DNA of 64,000 nucleotides. It comes from JAAFHB01 sp942493325 (GTDB lineage: Bacteria; Bacteroidota; Bacteroidia; Bacteroidales; Prolixibacteraceae). Where the stretch lies: the NCBI GenBank assembly GCA_942493325.1, contig OW818689.1:372001-436000 (forward strand), read 5' to 3'. Within the stretch, counting starts at the first letter, position 1; every line of letters starts with the position of its first letter. Shown in pieces: positions 25,407 to 34,173 of the stretch. The translations under genes were made by a program, and so were the position numbers. The notes beneath the pieces are model-generated. The model was not told where the DNA came from, did no database searches, and saw only the letters and a list, made by a program, of their open reading frames with translations.

Positions 25407-26512
25407 AACTATTCGGCATTCTTTTAATTTGCATCGCTCTTGGAACGGGCGCCCTGGGACAGACATCCTCGGGCTGGCCTAACTTTCGCGGAAGCCAGGA
25501 TCTTTTGGGAACTACCCAGGTCAACTTTCCGGAAAAGCCGAAGAAGCTGTGGAGTTACAAGATAGAAGATAACATTAAGTCGGCTGCTGTGATTGAGGAT
25601 GGGAAAATTGTAATCGGGGCTACTGATGGCATTGTATATTGTCTCGATGTCAAAGGAAAGCTGCTTTGGAAATACAAAACCGAGAACTCAATTGAAGCAC
25701 CTGCCTTAATTCTGAAAGGTAAAGTGTACATTGGTAATCTCGACGGCACTTTGTATGCTCTTAAGCTTTCGGACGGTTCGCTGATCTGGAAATATAAAAC
25801 CGATAACCAGATTTCCGGTTCGGTTAACTGGTGGAAATCAGGATCCAAAACATCATTGGTAGTTGGAAGTTACGACTACTTTCTTCATTGTGTTGACGCC
25901 GAAACGGGTAAGATGAACTGGAAATACGAATCTGACAATTTTATCAACGGTGCTGCAGCATGTTTTGACGGGAAAGCAATTTTTGGCGGATGTGACGGAT
26001 TTCTTCATATCGTCAACATCTCTGACGGGAAATCCGTTTCTAAAATTAATGTTGCGACATACGTTGCCGGATCGTGTCCTGTCAGTGATAAAATGGCTTA
26101 TATCGGCGATTATGACGGGAAATTCACCAAGGTTGATACTGAGGCAAAAAAGGTGGTCTGGAGCTGGCAGAACAAAGCGGTTGAACAACCATTTGTAGCA
26201 TCAGCCGCTTTATCGGGCGATAAAGTAGTATCGGGTAACCGTGATAAATTCGTCTACTGTTTTGATAAGAACAGTGGCAAACAATTGTGGAGCTATAACA
26301 GCGGTAACCGTGTGGAAGCCTCACCGGTGATTATTAAGGATAAAGTACTGGTTGCCAATATGCGCGGCGATCTTGCCTTGCTGAAACTATCCGACGGATC
26401 GGCTACGTGGAAATATGAAGCGGGAAACGCTATACTTCACAATCCGGCCGTGATCGAAAACCTTATGGTCGTGTGCACGCTGGATGGAAATGTTTATTGC
26501 TTTGGAAAATAA
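25403..26512 (+). CDS. Exported PQQ-like beta-propeller protein
   Basis: About 369 residues from ATG 25403, which overlaps the flavoprotein stop as ATGA; the in-frame ATG at 25367 is inside that gene and not needed. A signal peptide ends near GALGQ. The mature start GWPNFRGSQD repeats the FRG entry motif of the 2-4975 propellers. Blades are very regular, with W-K-Y-K-T/E ends (GKLLWKYKTE, GSLIWKYKTD, GKMNWKYESD, GKQLWSYNSG, GSATWKYEAG). It resembles BamB in architecture. Coupling to a flavoprotein gene links periplasmic propellers with the cytosolic redox enzymes. Confidence 0.87.
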   Translation: MKLFGILLICIALGTGALGQTSSGWPNFRGSQDLLGTTQVNFPEKPKKLWSYKIEDNIKSAAVIEDGKIVIGATDGIVYCLDVKGKLLWKYKTENSIEAPALILKGKVYIGNLDGTLYALKLSDGSLIWKYKTDNQISGSVNWWKSGSKTSLVVGSYDYFLHCVDAETGKMNWKYESDNFINGAAACFDGKAIFGGCDGFLHIVNISDGKSVSKINVATYVAGSCPVSDKMAYIGDYDGKFTKVDTEAKKVVWSWQNKAVEQPFVASAALSGDKVVSGNRDKFVYCFDKNSGKQLWSYNSGNRVEASPVIIKDKVLVANMRGDLALLKLSDGSATWKYEAGNAILHNPAVIENLMVVCTLDGNVYCFGK

Positions 26513-26533
26513 CAAATTTAATCCATCATATCC

Positions 26534-27835
26534 ATGAATATCGTTCAGATTATACCAGGTTCGGGTGGTAGTTTTTATTGCGGGAATTGTCTGCGAGACA
26601 GCAAATACGTTGTCGCACTTCGCGAACAAGGTCATGAAGTGATTAAAATTCCGATGTACCTTCCCATTTTTGCAGATGAACATGATATTAAGGAGATACC
26701 GGTTTTTTACGGTGCAATAAGCATCTATCTTAAGCAACTCTACCCTTTTTTCCGAAAAGCTCCGCGATGGGTCGATAATTTACTCAATTCAAAATTGCTG
26801 ATGAAATTCGCCGCTTCGATGGCCGGATCAACCAATGCAAAAGGACTTGAGGAGATGACTGTTTCGATGTTGATGGGGGAGGATGGCAAACAAAAGGAAG
26901 AACTGGAACTTCTGGTTGACTGGCTGGCCGAACATTGTAAGCCTGATATTGTGCATATTTCGAATGCTTTGTTACTTGGATTAGCCCATCGGATTAAAGA
27001 AAGACTCAATGTTCCTGTCGTGTGCTCGTTGCAGGATGAGGATGTATGGGTAGATGTCATGAAACCGGTTTATCGTGAACAGGTCTGGAAACTTATGAGC
27101 GAAAAGGCGAAAGATGTGGATCATTTTATCGCGGTCAGCCATTATTTTTCCGAAGCGATGCAAGCGCGGCTGAACCTGTCTGCTGATAAAGTCCAAAGTC
27201 TTTACCTTGGCGTCGATCCTGCCGATTATGAATATATTCCTACCCACAATAAAGGACGGAATATCGGTTATATCTCACGAATGTGCCACGAAAACGGGTT
27301 TGATATCGTTGTGGATGCATTCATCCGCCTGAAAAAGAGAGCTGGTTTCGATGATGTAAAACTCATCGTGACGGGTGGTTCAACCGGATCGGATACCAGC
27401 TATTTAAAAGAAATCAGGAAGAAGCTTTCAGGGGAAAAACTCAATAGCCAGTTTGAAATTATCGAAGATTTTGAAGGAAGCGGCCGAAAAGAATTTTTTA
27501 AGAAGGTTTCAGTAGTGACAGTACCTGTGCGCAACGGAGAAGCTTTTGGCATGTACCTGCTCGAATCGATGGCGTCGGGAATTCCCGTGGTGCAGCCTGC
27601 ACTAGGTGCATTTCCTGAAATTGTCAACCTATCCGGCGGAGGCATTATTTATCAGCCCAACACCCCGGAAACACTTTGCGATGCACTGGCAGGATTATTA
27701 TCAGACCGCGAAAAGCTGGATCTCTTAAGTCTTAATGGCCGGAAAGGGGTTGAGATCAATTTTAATATTCATAATCATGCCAAAGAAATGATCGCTGCAT
27801 ACCAATCATTGCTTGTTCCGCTACAACACGCTTAA
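26534..27835 (+). CDS. Family-4-like glycosyltransferase
   Basis: 433 residues with GT-B architecture. The N-terminus IIPGSGGSFYCGNCLRDSKY is a distinctive subgroup signature, and the C-terminal nucleotide-sugar half shows GYISRMCHENGFDIVVDAF, FGMYLLESMASGIPVVQP and E-x7-E spacing in that block. The donor and acceptor are unknown. It lies 21 bases after the propeller gene and 50 before the ABC ATPase, so it belongs to the operon 23862-31802. I recall Planctomycetota homologues with the same Cys-containing start; whether they share this context was not checked. It could decorate a surface component exported by the ABC system. Confidence 0.85.
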   Translation: MNIVQIIPGSGGSFYCGNCLRDSKYVVALREQGHEVIKIPMYLPIFADEHDIKEIPVFYGAISIYLKQLYPFFRKAPRWVDNLLNSKLLMKFAASMAGSTNAKGLEEMTVSMLMGEDGKQKEELELLVDWLAEHCKPDIVHISNALLLGLAHRIKERLNVPVVCSLQDEDVWVDVMKPVYREQVWKLMSEKAKDVDHFIAVSHYFSEAMQARLNLSADKVQSLYLGVDPADYEYIPTHNKGRNIGYISRMCHENGFDIVVDAFIRLKKRAGFDDVKLIVTGGSTGSDTSYLKEIRKKLSGEKLNSQFEIIEDFEGSGRKEFFKKVSVVTVPVRNGEAFGMYLLESMASGIPVVQPALGAFPEIVNLSGGGIIYQPNTPETLCDALAGLLSDREKLDLLSLNGRKGVEINFNIHNHAKEMIAAYQSLLVPLQHA

Positions 27836-27885
27836 TTTCAACTTTACCATCTTTACTGTGGCTAAAAGCCAACTTAAATACGCTT

Positions 27886-28557
27886 ATGATTCTTCAGTTA
27901 AAAAATATTTCAAAAGGTTATGGTGATCCGCTGAAAAGCAATTTCAGAAAAGTATTATATGGACTCAACCTGGATGTTGGTTCAAATCAAAAAATTGCCA
28001 TTGCGGGACCCAGCGGATCGGGGAAAACAACTTTGCTCAATTTAATCGGAACGCTCGACCAGCCGGATGAGGGTGAGATTTTCTTCAAAGGGAAAAAGAT
28101 TACCGGCTATTCACAGGTAGAACTGGCTCATTTCCGTAACCGCGAACTCGGATTTGTGTTCCAGATGCACCACCTGCTTCCGCAATGTACATTATGGGAA
28201 AATGTTCTTTTACCTGTATTGCCTGTCAAGAAAGTAGTGGGAAAGGCTGAAAAAGACTGGGCTGAATACCTGCTCCGAAAAGTAGGAATATGGGAACAAC
28301 GCAATCAGAAACCTTCGGAACTTTCGGGGGGCGAGTGTCAGCGGACTGCCGTGGTACGAGCATTGATCAATAAACCACAGCTCATTCTCGCCGATGAACC
28401 CACGGGCGCTCTTGATGAGCAGAATGCGGGAAATCTTGCTGAATTATTGAATCACCTGAGTGGCGAAGAGGGAGTATCGTTGATTGTAGTAACCCATTCG
28501 ACAGAGCTCGCTTCACAAATGGATCAGGTGTATTACCTTAAAAACGGAAAGTTATAA
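27886..28557 (+). CDS. ABC transporter ATPase (LolD/MacB type)
   Basis: 223 residues, a single nucleotide-binding domain. Walker A is GPSGSGKTT (~residues 42-50), the signature is LSGGECQRTAV, and Walker B is LILADEPTGALD. The size and the LIGTLDQPDEGEI region fit the LolD/MacB/FtsE group that powers FtsX-like permeases working on lipoproteins or other periplasmic substrates by mechanotransmission. The stop codon overlaps the permease start (TAATG), so the two are translationally coupled. Confidence 0.92.
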   Translation: MILQLKNISKGYGDPLKSNFRKVLYGLNLDVGSNQKIAIAGPSGSGKTTLLNLIGTLDQPDEGEIFFKGKKITGYSQVELAHFRNRELGFVFQMHHLLPQCTLWENVLLPVLPVKKVVGKAEKDWAEYLLRKVGIWEQRNQKPSELSGGECQRTAVVRALINKPQLILADEPTGALDEQNAGNLAELLNHLSGEEGVSLIVVTHSTELASQMDQVYYLKNGKL

Positions 28558-31500
28558 TGACACGTTTTACCCTGGTATTCAATAGTTTTATCCATTATTT
28601 AAAAGCTAACCTGCTTGTAGTGACCGGAGTGGCCATCAGCACAGCAGTGCTGACCGGCGCATTGATCATTGGAGACTCCGTAACATTCAGTCTTGAACAA
28701 TCTGCTTTTTACAGGCTGGGGAGCACAACGCATGTTGTATCGACAGTCGATCGCTATTTTCGTACTGAACTGGCCCGGGAACTTGCTAAAAAAGGGGCAT
28801 TCCATGTTGCTCCTGCCTTAATTCTCGAGGGTATGGCCGTGGCGGAAGGAGGAGAGAAGCGAATCAACAAAGTGCAGATTACAGGTGTTGACGATCGGTT
28901 TGAAAAAATTGCCCAATCTCCCGTTTTTCGTGAATTGTCCGGAAATAAGGTTATCATCAGCACAAATCTCGCGGAAAAACTTCAACTAAAAAAGGGAGAT
29001 TCCTTCCAGGCGCGGATAAAAAAAGCAAGTCTGATCCCCTTGAATGCCCCGTTTGTATCGGATGAGGAAACAAGTGTCTCCTTTAGCGCGGTCGTCATGG
29101 AGATTGCCGATCAGCATACGATGGGATTTTTCAATCTTAAAAATTCACAGACCGCCCCGTATAACCTGTTTCTTTCGCTTTCGAAACTTAATGATCTGAT
29201 GGAGTTTGAGTCGAAAGCCAATCACCTGTTGATTACCGCTCCTACGGCTAACAATCAACAAATTAGTGATTTACTTGGCCAGTGCTTTACTCCGGAAGAT
29301 GCGGGACTCAAAGTAAAAGAGATCGCGGCTACCCAAGAAACAGAGATTACTTCCGAAAGGGTATTTATCGACGATCAACTCGTTAAAGCTTTTGAGCCAT
29401 TCAAAGAATCGCATACAGTATTAACTTATTTCGCAAATAGTCTGGAGGGAAATGGTAAATCAACTCCCTATTCTTTTGTTTCAACAATAGACGATAACAA
29501 CCTACTGGACAATGAAATTATTATTAACAAGTGGGTTGCTGATGACCTTAACGCAAAGAGAGGTGATTCTCTTACTATAAAGTATTACGAAATAGGTCCT
29601 TTGCGTCAGCTAATCGTAAAAGGAACCCGGTTTGTTATCAAAAACATTGTCGCGATTGAAGGAAAATATGCAGACAAGGATTTAATGCCGTTACTTCCCG
29701 GGATGTCGGATGCCGGGCATTGCCGCGACTGGGAGGCGGGAATCCCGATCGAGCTCGGTGCAATCCGCGATAAGGATGAAGCCTACTGGAACCGGTATAA
29801 AGGAACGCCTAAAGCATTTATTTCGCTTAAAAAGGCACACCAGATCTGGTCGAACAGGTTCGGTAATTATACGGCTATCAGGGTCAGTAAAGCGTCCTTT
29901 TCTGATGATGAATACCGGAGCCTTTTTGCTGCATCCATAAAACCGCAGAATTTGGGAGTGATGGTAACAGCTGTTAAAGAGAAGGGATTAATAGCAGCCC
30001 GTAACGGAGTCGATTTCAGTCAGTTGTTTTTAGGACTTAGCTTTTTTCTTTTGATGGCTGCCCTCATTCTTACTACGTTGCTTTTCCTTTTGAATCTCGA
30101 AAGCAGGAAATCTCAAACAGGAACTCTCCTGATATTGGGATTCACCCGGAATCAGATAAGGAAGCTGCTCCTTTCTGAAGCGATGCTTATGGCATTTGTC
30201 GGAGGGATAATTGGACTTGGAATTGCAGTTATTTACACCAGACTAATTTTCGCAGCACTTAATTCTCTGTGGTGGGAAGTTGTCCGCACTTCTGTGCTTG
30301 AAATCAGCATTCAGGGTTCCACCCTTTTGACAGGTCTGGCAATCAGTGTGATTATTTCGATGTTCACCATCATCTGGTCAGTTAACCGCAGTTTTAAGCG
30401 TCAGGCAGTAGAGTTGCAGCGGCAACAGGATAAGCCGCAGAAACCGGGGATAGCACTTCTGAAAAAAACAGTAATGATTGTCTCCCTTTTAACAGCGATT
30501 GGAATAATCGTTTTTCAAATGATCATCGCTGGTCAGCTTCGTAGCTCACTCTTTTTCATTTCGGGTGGTTTATTGTTGATTGGTTTACTTTTGCTGGCAG
30601 ATTATTCCTTCCGGCTAAACCGACATAAAGTGATGAGCGATTTTTCACTTGTCAGGCTAAATCAACGAAACAAATCACAAAACCTAGGCCGGTCGCTGAG
30701 TGTGATTATTTTATTTGCCCTTGGAACCTTCCTGGTAGTATCAACAGGTGCCAACCGGTTGGATTTAGTCACAAACAGCGCAGAGAAAACGAGCGGTACC
30801 GGTGGATTTCAGTTCTTTGCCGAGACATCGGTCCCTGTTTTATACAGTCTGAATGACAAGGACCGAAGGTTAAAAGAAGGATTAACTTCTGAATTCACTG
30901 TTGCCCAGTTCCCGAAGATGGATGGCGATGATGCGAGTTGCCTGAATCTTAACCGCGTCTCCAATCCGGCCATCCTTGGAGCCGATCCCGAAGCCTTGAA
31001 AGGAAGGTTTAGTTTTGCAGCCAAAAGTCCCGAATTAACGGTCAGTGACCTTTGGGAAGCATTAAATGGATCCACTGAAAGCGGCGTTGTTCCTGCAATA
31101 GCCGACCAGACAGTGATCCTGTGGGGGCTTGGAATGAGCATCGGCGATACACTTCTGTACCAGAATGAGTTGGGCGATACTTTGCGACTGAAATTAATTG
31201 CAGGACTATCACCTTCTGTATTCCAGGGATATGTCCTGATTTCTGAAGCTAATTTTTTAAAGAATTTTCCTACAAGCAGTGGTTCAAATGTATTTCTGAT
31301 CGATGCTCCAAAAGAGCAGGCGGCAATAACGGGAGAAGAGCTTGAAAATATTTTCCGTGATTATGGATGGGAAATGACTCCTGCTGTACAGCGGTTGATG
31401 GAATTTAATTCGGTAACCAATACCTATCTTTCTATCTTTCTTGCGTTAGGCGCTTTAGGGCTGATCCTGGGAACTGCCGGGCTCGCGGTTGTACTCGCGC

Positions 31501-31802
31501 GGTCAATACTGGAGCGGAAAAATGAAATAATTCTGATGCAATCACTGGGCTTTACTCGGAAACAGATAGGTGGATTACTGATTCAGGAATATGCCGGCTT
31601 ACTCGTATGGGGCATATTGACAGGATTTATATCGGCAGTTGTGGCTGTGCTACCCAATTTTCTTGCACCCGGCAGCGAAATATCTTTTCTTTCTGTTTTA
31701 TACATTGTAATAGCTATACTTTTAAATGGTTTAATTTGGATTCTGCTGCTGTCATGGCTTGGACTTCGTGAAAAAAGACTGGTAGTTAATTCAACAAGTT
31801 AA
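28557..31802 (+). CDS. Large two-module FtsX/MacB-like ABC permease
   Basis: 1081 residues, about twice a usual LolC/MacB permease. There is an N-terminal helix (~15-40) followed by a large MacB periplasmic core-like domain (~60-470), three or four helices around 480-620, further helices near 645-690 and 715-735, a second periplasmic domain (~740-950), and the last FtsX helices (955-1075). The arrangement is that of fused tandem FtsX units with ten or so helices, as in YbbP-type permeases. It pairs with the ATPase at 27886. The substrate is unknown; context with a glycosyltransferase and periplasmic propellers suggests handling of an exported or lipid-linked component. Confidence 0.87.
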   Translation: MTRFTLVFNSFIHYLKANLLVVTGVAISTAVLTGALIIGDSVTFSLEQSAFYRLGSTTHVVSTVDRYFRTELARELAKKGAFHVAPALILEGMAVAEGGEKRINKVQITGVDDRFEKIAQSPVFRELSGNKVIISTNLAEKLQLKKGDSFQARIKKASLIPLNAPFVSDEETSVSFSAVVMEIADQHTMGFFNLKNSQTAPYNLFLSLSKLNDLMEFESKANHLLITAPTANNQQISDLLGQCFTPEDAGLKVKEIAATQETEITSERVFIDDQLVKAFEPFKESHTVLTYFANSLEGNGKSTPYSFVSTIDDNNLLDNEIIINKWVADDLNAKRGDSLTIKYYEIGPLRQLIVKGTRFVIKNIVAIEGKYADKDLMPLLPGMSDAGHCRDWEAGIPIELGAIRDKDEAYWNRYKGTPKAFISLKKAHQIWSNRFGNYTAIRVSKASFSDDEYRSLFAASIKPQNLGVMVTAVKEKGLIAARNGVDFSQLFLGLSFFLLMAALILTTLLFLLNLESRKSQTGTLLILGFTRNQIRKLLLSEAMLMAFVGGIIGLGIAVIYTRLIFAALNSLWWEVVRTSVLEISIQGSTLLTGLAISVIISMFTIIWSVNRSFKRQAVELQRQQDKPQKPGIALLKKTVMIVSLLTAIGIIVFQMIIAGQLRSSLFFISGGLLLIGLLLLADYSFRLNRHKVMSDFSLVRLNQRNKSQNLGRSLSVIILFALGTFLVVSTGANRLDLVTNSAEKTSGTGGFQFFAETSVPVLYSLNDKDRRLKEGLTSEFTVAQFPKMDGDDASCLNLNRVSNPAILGADPEALKGRFSFAAKSPELTVSDLWEALNGSTESGVVPAIADQTVILWGLGMSIGDTLLYQNELGDTLRLKLIAGLSPSVFQGYVLISEANFLKNFPTSSGSNVFLIDAPKEQAAITGEELENIFRDYGWEMTPAVQRLMEFNSVTNTYLSIFLALGALGLILGTAGLAVVLARSILERKNEIILMQSLGFTRKQIGGLLIQEYAGLLVWGILTGFISAVVAVLPNFLAPGSEISFLSVLYIVIAILLNGLIWILLLSWLGLREKRLVVNSTS

Positions 31803-31902
31803 GACGGTTTTTATAAGAAGCAGGAGAGGAGTTCATTGATATTAGAAGGGTAAGTTGCTTATCGTTTGTGATAAAAAACAGATTGAAATTGGTATTGCTG
31901 AA

Positions 31903-31994
31903 AACCACGAAGTGGTTAAATTTGAATAACCCCCAGTGTAGCCTGCGGAACTGGGGGAAAATGACAATACATAACTCCAACCCCAAAGTGGGTT
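31903..31994. repeat. Hairpin-containing dispersed-repeat-like element
   Basis: AACCAC-GAA-GTGGTT (31903-31917) is followed by a TTTGAATAA spacer and a second hairpin, CCCCCAGT...ACTGGGGG (31930-31957). A third, weaker one AACCC...GGGTT (31979-31994) is again followed by TGAATA. The similar layout of the first and third suggests a repeated module. Such 'ACGAAGTGG TTAAAT...' elements resemble intergenic repeats that I recall in Bacteroidota, but copy number cannot be tested here. Confidence 0.5.
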
Positions 31995-32221
31995 GAATAT
32001 TGCTTTAATATATTGATATTGAATTCTTTAAATGTTACATTTCTTCCCTGTTTATCTCACTGGTTTAGCTTAGCTGATTTTTAATTAACCGGTGTTTATC
32101 GAGATCCTGGCAGCTTCGAATTGAGGATAAGGCAAAGAAGATGCATATTTTTTGTGCCACAAATTCGAATTTTCCTTCATTTATTTCTGACAAATAATTA
32201 ACCAAACAGAAAACAACAGAT

Positions 32222-32440
32222 CAAAATACCACAATGAAGAGCTCAATCAGAAAATCGGGTAAAATACCCCTAAGATATCCCCAAACAGAATGGATTCAGA
32301 TCAAATTTCCCCTACGCTAAGCCTAATCAAAAAATATAGGGCAAAATACCCCTAAGATAGGCCCAAACAGAATGGATTCTGATCAAACTACTCCTAAGAT
32401 GAACCCAGCCAAAAAAGAACAAATCAAACTCTTCAAATTC
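32222..32440. repeat. Degenerate ~41-bp tandem repeat array
   Basis: Units begin near 32222, 32260, 32302, 32342, 32384 and 32425 with a core like CAAAATACCCCTAAGATA, so the period is 38-42 bp. Alternate units match better (82-bp higher-order period): AAACAGAATGGATTC occurs at 32283 and again at 32365. No long frame runs through the array and there are no unique spacers, so it is not a CRISPR. Confidence 0.8.
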
Positions 32441-32610
32441 GTCCCTGATAACTTTCATTTCAGATTCGTCATACCATCCATCAGTTAGTTACCGGATAAA
32501 AGCTTCAAACAATCGCTGGTTTCTCCGAATAGAATGTGCTATGAATCGATTCCATTTCTATTGTTTTTACATCCGATTTTAATCGATTAAAAATATTAAT
32601 AAGTATTTAA

Positions 32611-32638
32611 TTGTATCACATTTTATTTCTTAGATTTG
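32611..32638 (+). promoter_or_regulatory. Bacteroidota promoter TTG-N17-TAGATTTG
   Basis: TTG at 32611-32613 and TAGATTTG at 32631-32638 match the -33/-7 consensus (TTTG/TAnnTTTG). The ATG at 32671 lies 32 bases downstream of the -7 element. Confidence 0.6.
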
Positions 32639-32670
32639 TTCATTCCAAAAACAAACTAATACTTACTAAC

Positions 32671-33420
32671 ATGAAAAAAATTCTCGTTTTCGTCTTTTTG
32701 GCTGCCTGGTGTTTGCCAGTAGTAGCTCAGGATCAAATTCCGGATAAACTGGTGCGTAAAACAGTGGTTAAATTTTTGCCGGTGAACTACGTATTTGGGT
32801 CCTATTCGTTTGAAATTGAACGGATGATCAACGCAAAAAACGCGTTTACACTGGGATTCGGTATTCCAACCAATCAATCCATTATCGGAAAATATGGAAT
32901 TGAACCATCTTCAGATCTTGAAGAGGTAAAAATCGGAACAATGCATATCCGTGCAGCTTTCCGCCATTACGCCGGTAAAAAGAGGCTTCCAAGGGGTTTT
33001 TACATTGAACCTTATTTGAAATACCAGAAAATAAATGCAAATGTAAAGGCTGAATTTACAGCCGAAGAGCAAGGACAAGAAATTACTTATTCTGCCGATA
33101 TCACGACTCCGAATCTCAGTTCAGTAAATCTTGGATTTCAGATGGGGGTTCAGTTTCTGATTGCTAAACGTGTATCGCTTGATTTATATTTTCTGGGCAT
33201 TGAAGCTGGTATGTTAAGTGGCAACGTAAATGCCAAAGTTGATCCGACGGAAAATATTCCCGATATGACGGCTGAACTTCAGGATGTAATCAATGAGTTA
33301 CCAGGATTTCTGAGTGATAAACTCGAAGTAACATCGACTGAAGATGCAGTCAATGTCAAAGCAAGCAGCGTACCTTTTCCATGGTTGCGCAGCGGGATAA
33401 GTATTGGATTTGCTTTTTAA
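32671..33420 (+). CDS. Exported outer-membrane beta-barrel-like protein
   Basis: 249 residues from ATG 32671; the longer frame from 32611 would start inside the promoter. The signal peptide MKKILVFVFLAAWCLPVVAQ is clear. The mature part has alternating hydrophobic strands and ends SGISIGFAF, with a terminal Phe typical of outer-membrane barrels. FLPVNYVFGSYSFEIERMI resembles the DUF3575-type start seen in Bacteroidota. An acidic loop (~190-225) includes DMTAELQDVINELP. No operon partner; its own promoter precedes it and a hairpin terminator follows. The function is unknown. Confidence 0.75.
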   Translation: MKKILVFVFLAAWCLPVVAQDQIPDKLVRKTVVKFLPVNYVFGSYSFEIERMINAKNAFTLGFGIPTNQSIIGKYGIEPSSDLEEVKIGTMHIRAAFRHYAGKKRLPRGFYIEPYLKYQKINANVKAEFTAEEQGQEITYSADITTPNLSSVNLGFQMGVQFLIAKRVSLDLYFLGIEAGMLSGNVNAKVDPTENIPDMTAELQDVINELPGFLSDKLEVTSTEDAVNVKASSVPFPWLRSGISIGFAF

Positions 33421-33468
33421 CCATTAAAAACTTGTTTTCAAATTAAATTTTTCATCCTATCTAAATAG

Positions 33469-33495
33469 ACCCGGTACTTTTGCCGGGTGTTATTT
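33469..33495 (+). terminator. Hairpin terminator
   Basis: ACCCGG / CCGGGT stem with an 8-base loop followed by GTTATTTTA, 48 bases after the barrel-protein stop. Confidence 0.55.
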
Positions 33496-33591
33496 TACAA
33501 TTAGAGAACATCTTTGCCAGGATTCACGTTTGCTATGGAAACACGAATCGAGAATCAGTGTGCGCAATAAAGACGGGAATCATCAATTTAA

Positions 33592-33599
33592 TACCTTTG
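33592..33599 (+). promoter_or_regulatory. -7 element TACCTTTG
   Basis: Exact TAnnTTTG match 25 bases before the carbonic anhydrase start. No clear -33 TTTG at the usual spacing. Confidence 0.5.
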
Positions 33600-33624
33600 T
33601 ATTCAACTTTTAAAGCTAAATTCA

Positions 33625-34167
33625 ATGCATAAACTCATTTCAATAAATTCAACCGATGATATACTGCCGGTTTACCGTGATACGCCAATCGGATTATTGC
33701 TTGAATATCACAACCTTGGGCTTCCTTTTGAAATATACGATAAGGCACAGCTTTTAGTCGGAATGTGTATGGACAACCGGAAACACTTACATATGCCTGA
33801 CAATTTTGCCTTTATAATCCGTTCGGGGGGAGCAAACCTGCGCTACAGTGAATTTAAAGTTTCGTATGCTATTGCCGTAGGACAAATCAGGCATATCGCA
33901 CTGATCGGACACAACAACTGCGGAATGGTAAATATCATAGCACGAAAGAAGGAATTCATCAAAGGACTGGTAGAAACAGCAGGTTGGGAAGAAGACAGAG
34001 CTGAGGATCATTTTATGCATTTCGCACCCATGTTTGAAATTGGCAATGCCATTGATTTTATTTTAAGTGAGGCGAAGCGACTCCGCCTGCGATATCCGAA
34101 TATTCAAATTGCACCGTTGTACTATTTAGTGGAAAATAATAAACTTTACCTGATTAAAGAGGACTAA
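33625..34167 (+). CDS. Beta-carbonic anhydrase-like protein
   Basis: 180 residues, cytosolic. The beta-class zinc site is readable: C48 in GMCMDNR with the catalytic D50/R52 dyad, and H96/C99 in LIGHNNCGM. The IRSGGANLR segment replaces the usual RNAGN. The protein should interconvert CO2 and bicarbonate, but it is at the short end of the family and the intervening loops are atypical, so an altered activity is possible. It is monocistronic with its own -7 element and converges on the NDH-2 gene, with six bases between stops. Confidence 0.82.
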   Translation: MHKLISINSTDDILPVYRDTPIGLLLEYHNLGLPFEIYDKAQLLVGMCMDNRKHLHMPDNFAFIIRSGGANLRYSEFKVSYAIAVGQIRHIALIGHNNCGMVNIIARKKEFIKGLVETAGWEEDRAEDHFMHFAPMFEIGNAIDFILSEAKRLRLRYPNIQIAPLYYLVENNKLYLIKED

Positions 34168-34173
34168 TTTCTT

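Larger units (their letters stand above)
31803..32670. other. 868-bp gene-free region with hairpins and tandem repeats
   Basis: No convincing reading frame lies on either strand. It contains a hairpin-rich segment at 31903-31994, a ~41-bp degenerate tandem repeat at 32222-32440, and the promoter of the next gene at 32611-32638. It separates the ABC-permease operon from unrelated genes. Confidence 0.8.

Noticed and set aside
32222..32440. CRISPR array
   Set aside because: Units are adjacent and degenerate with no unique spacers, and no cas genes are present.
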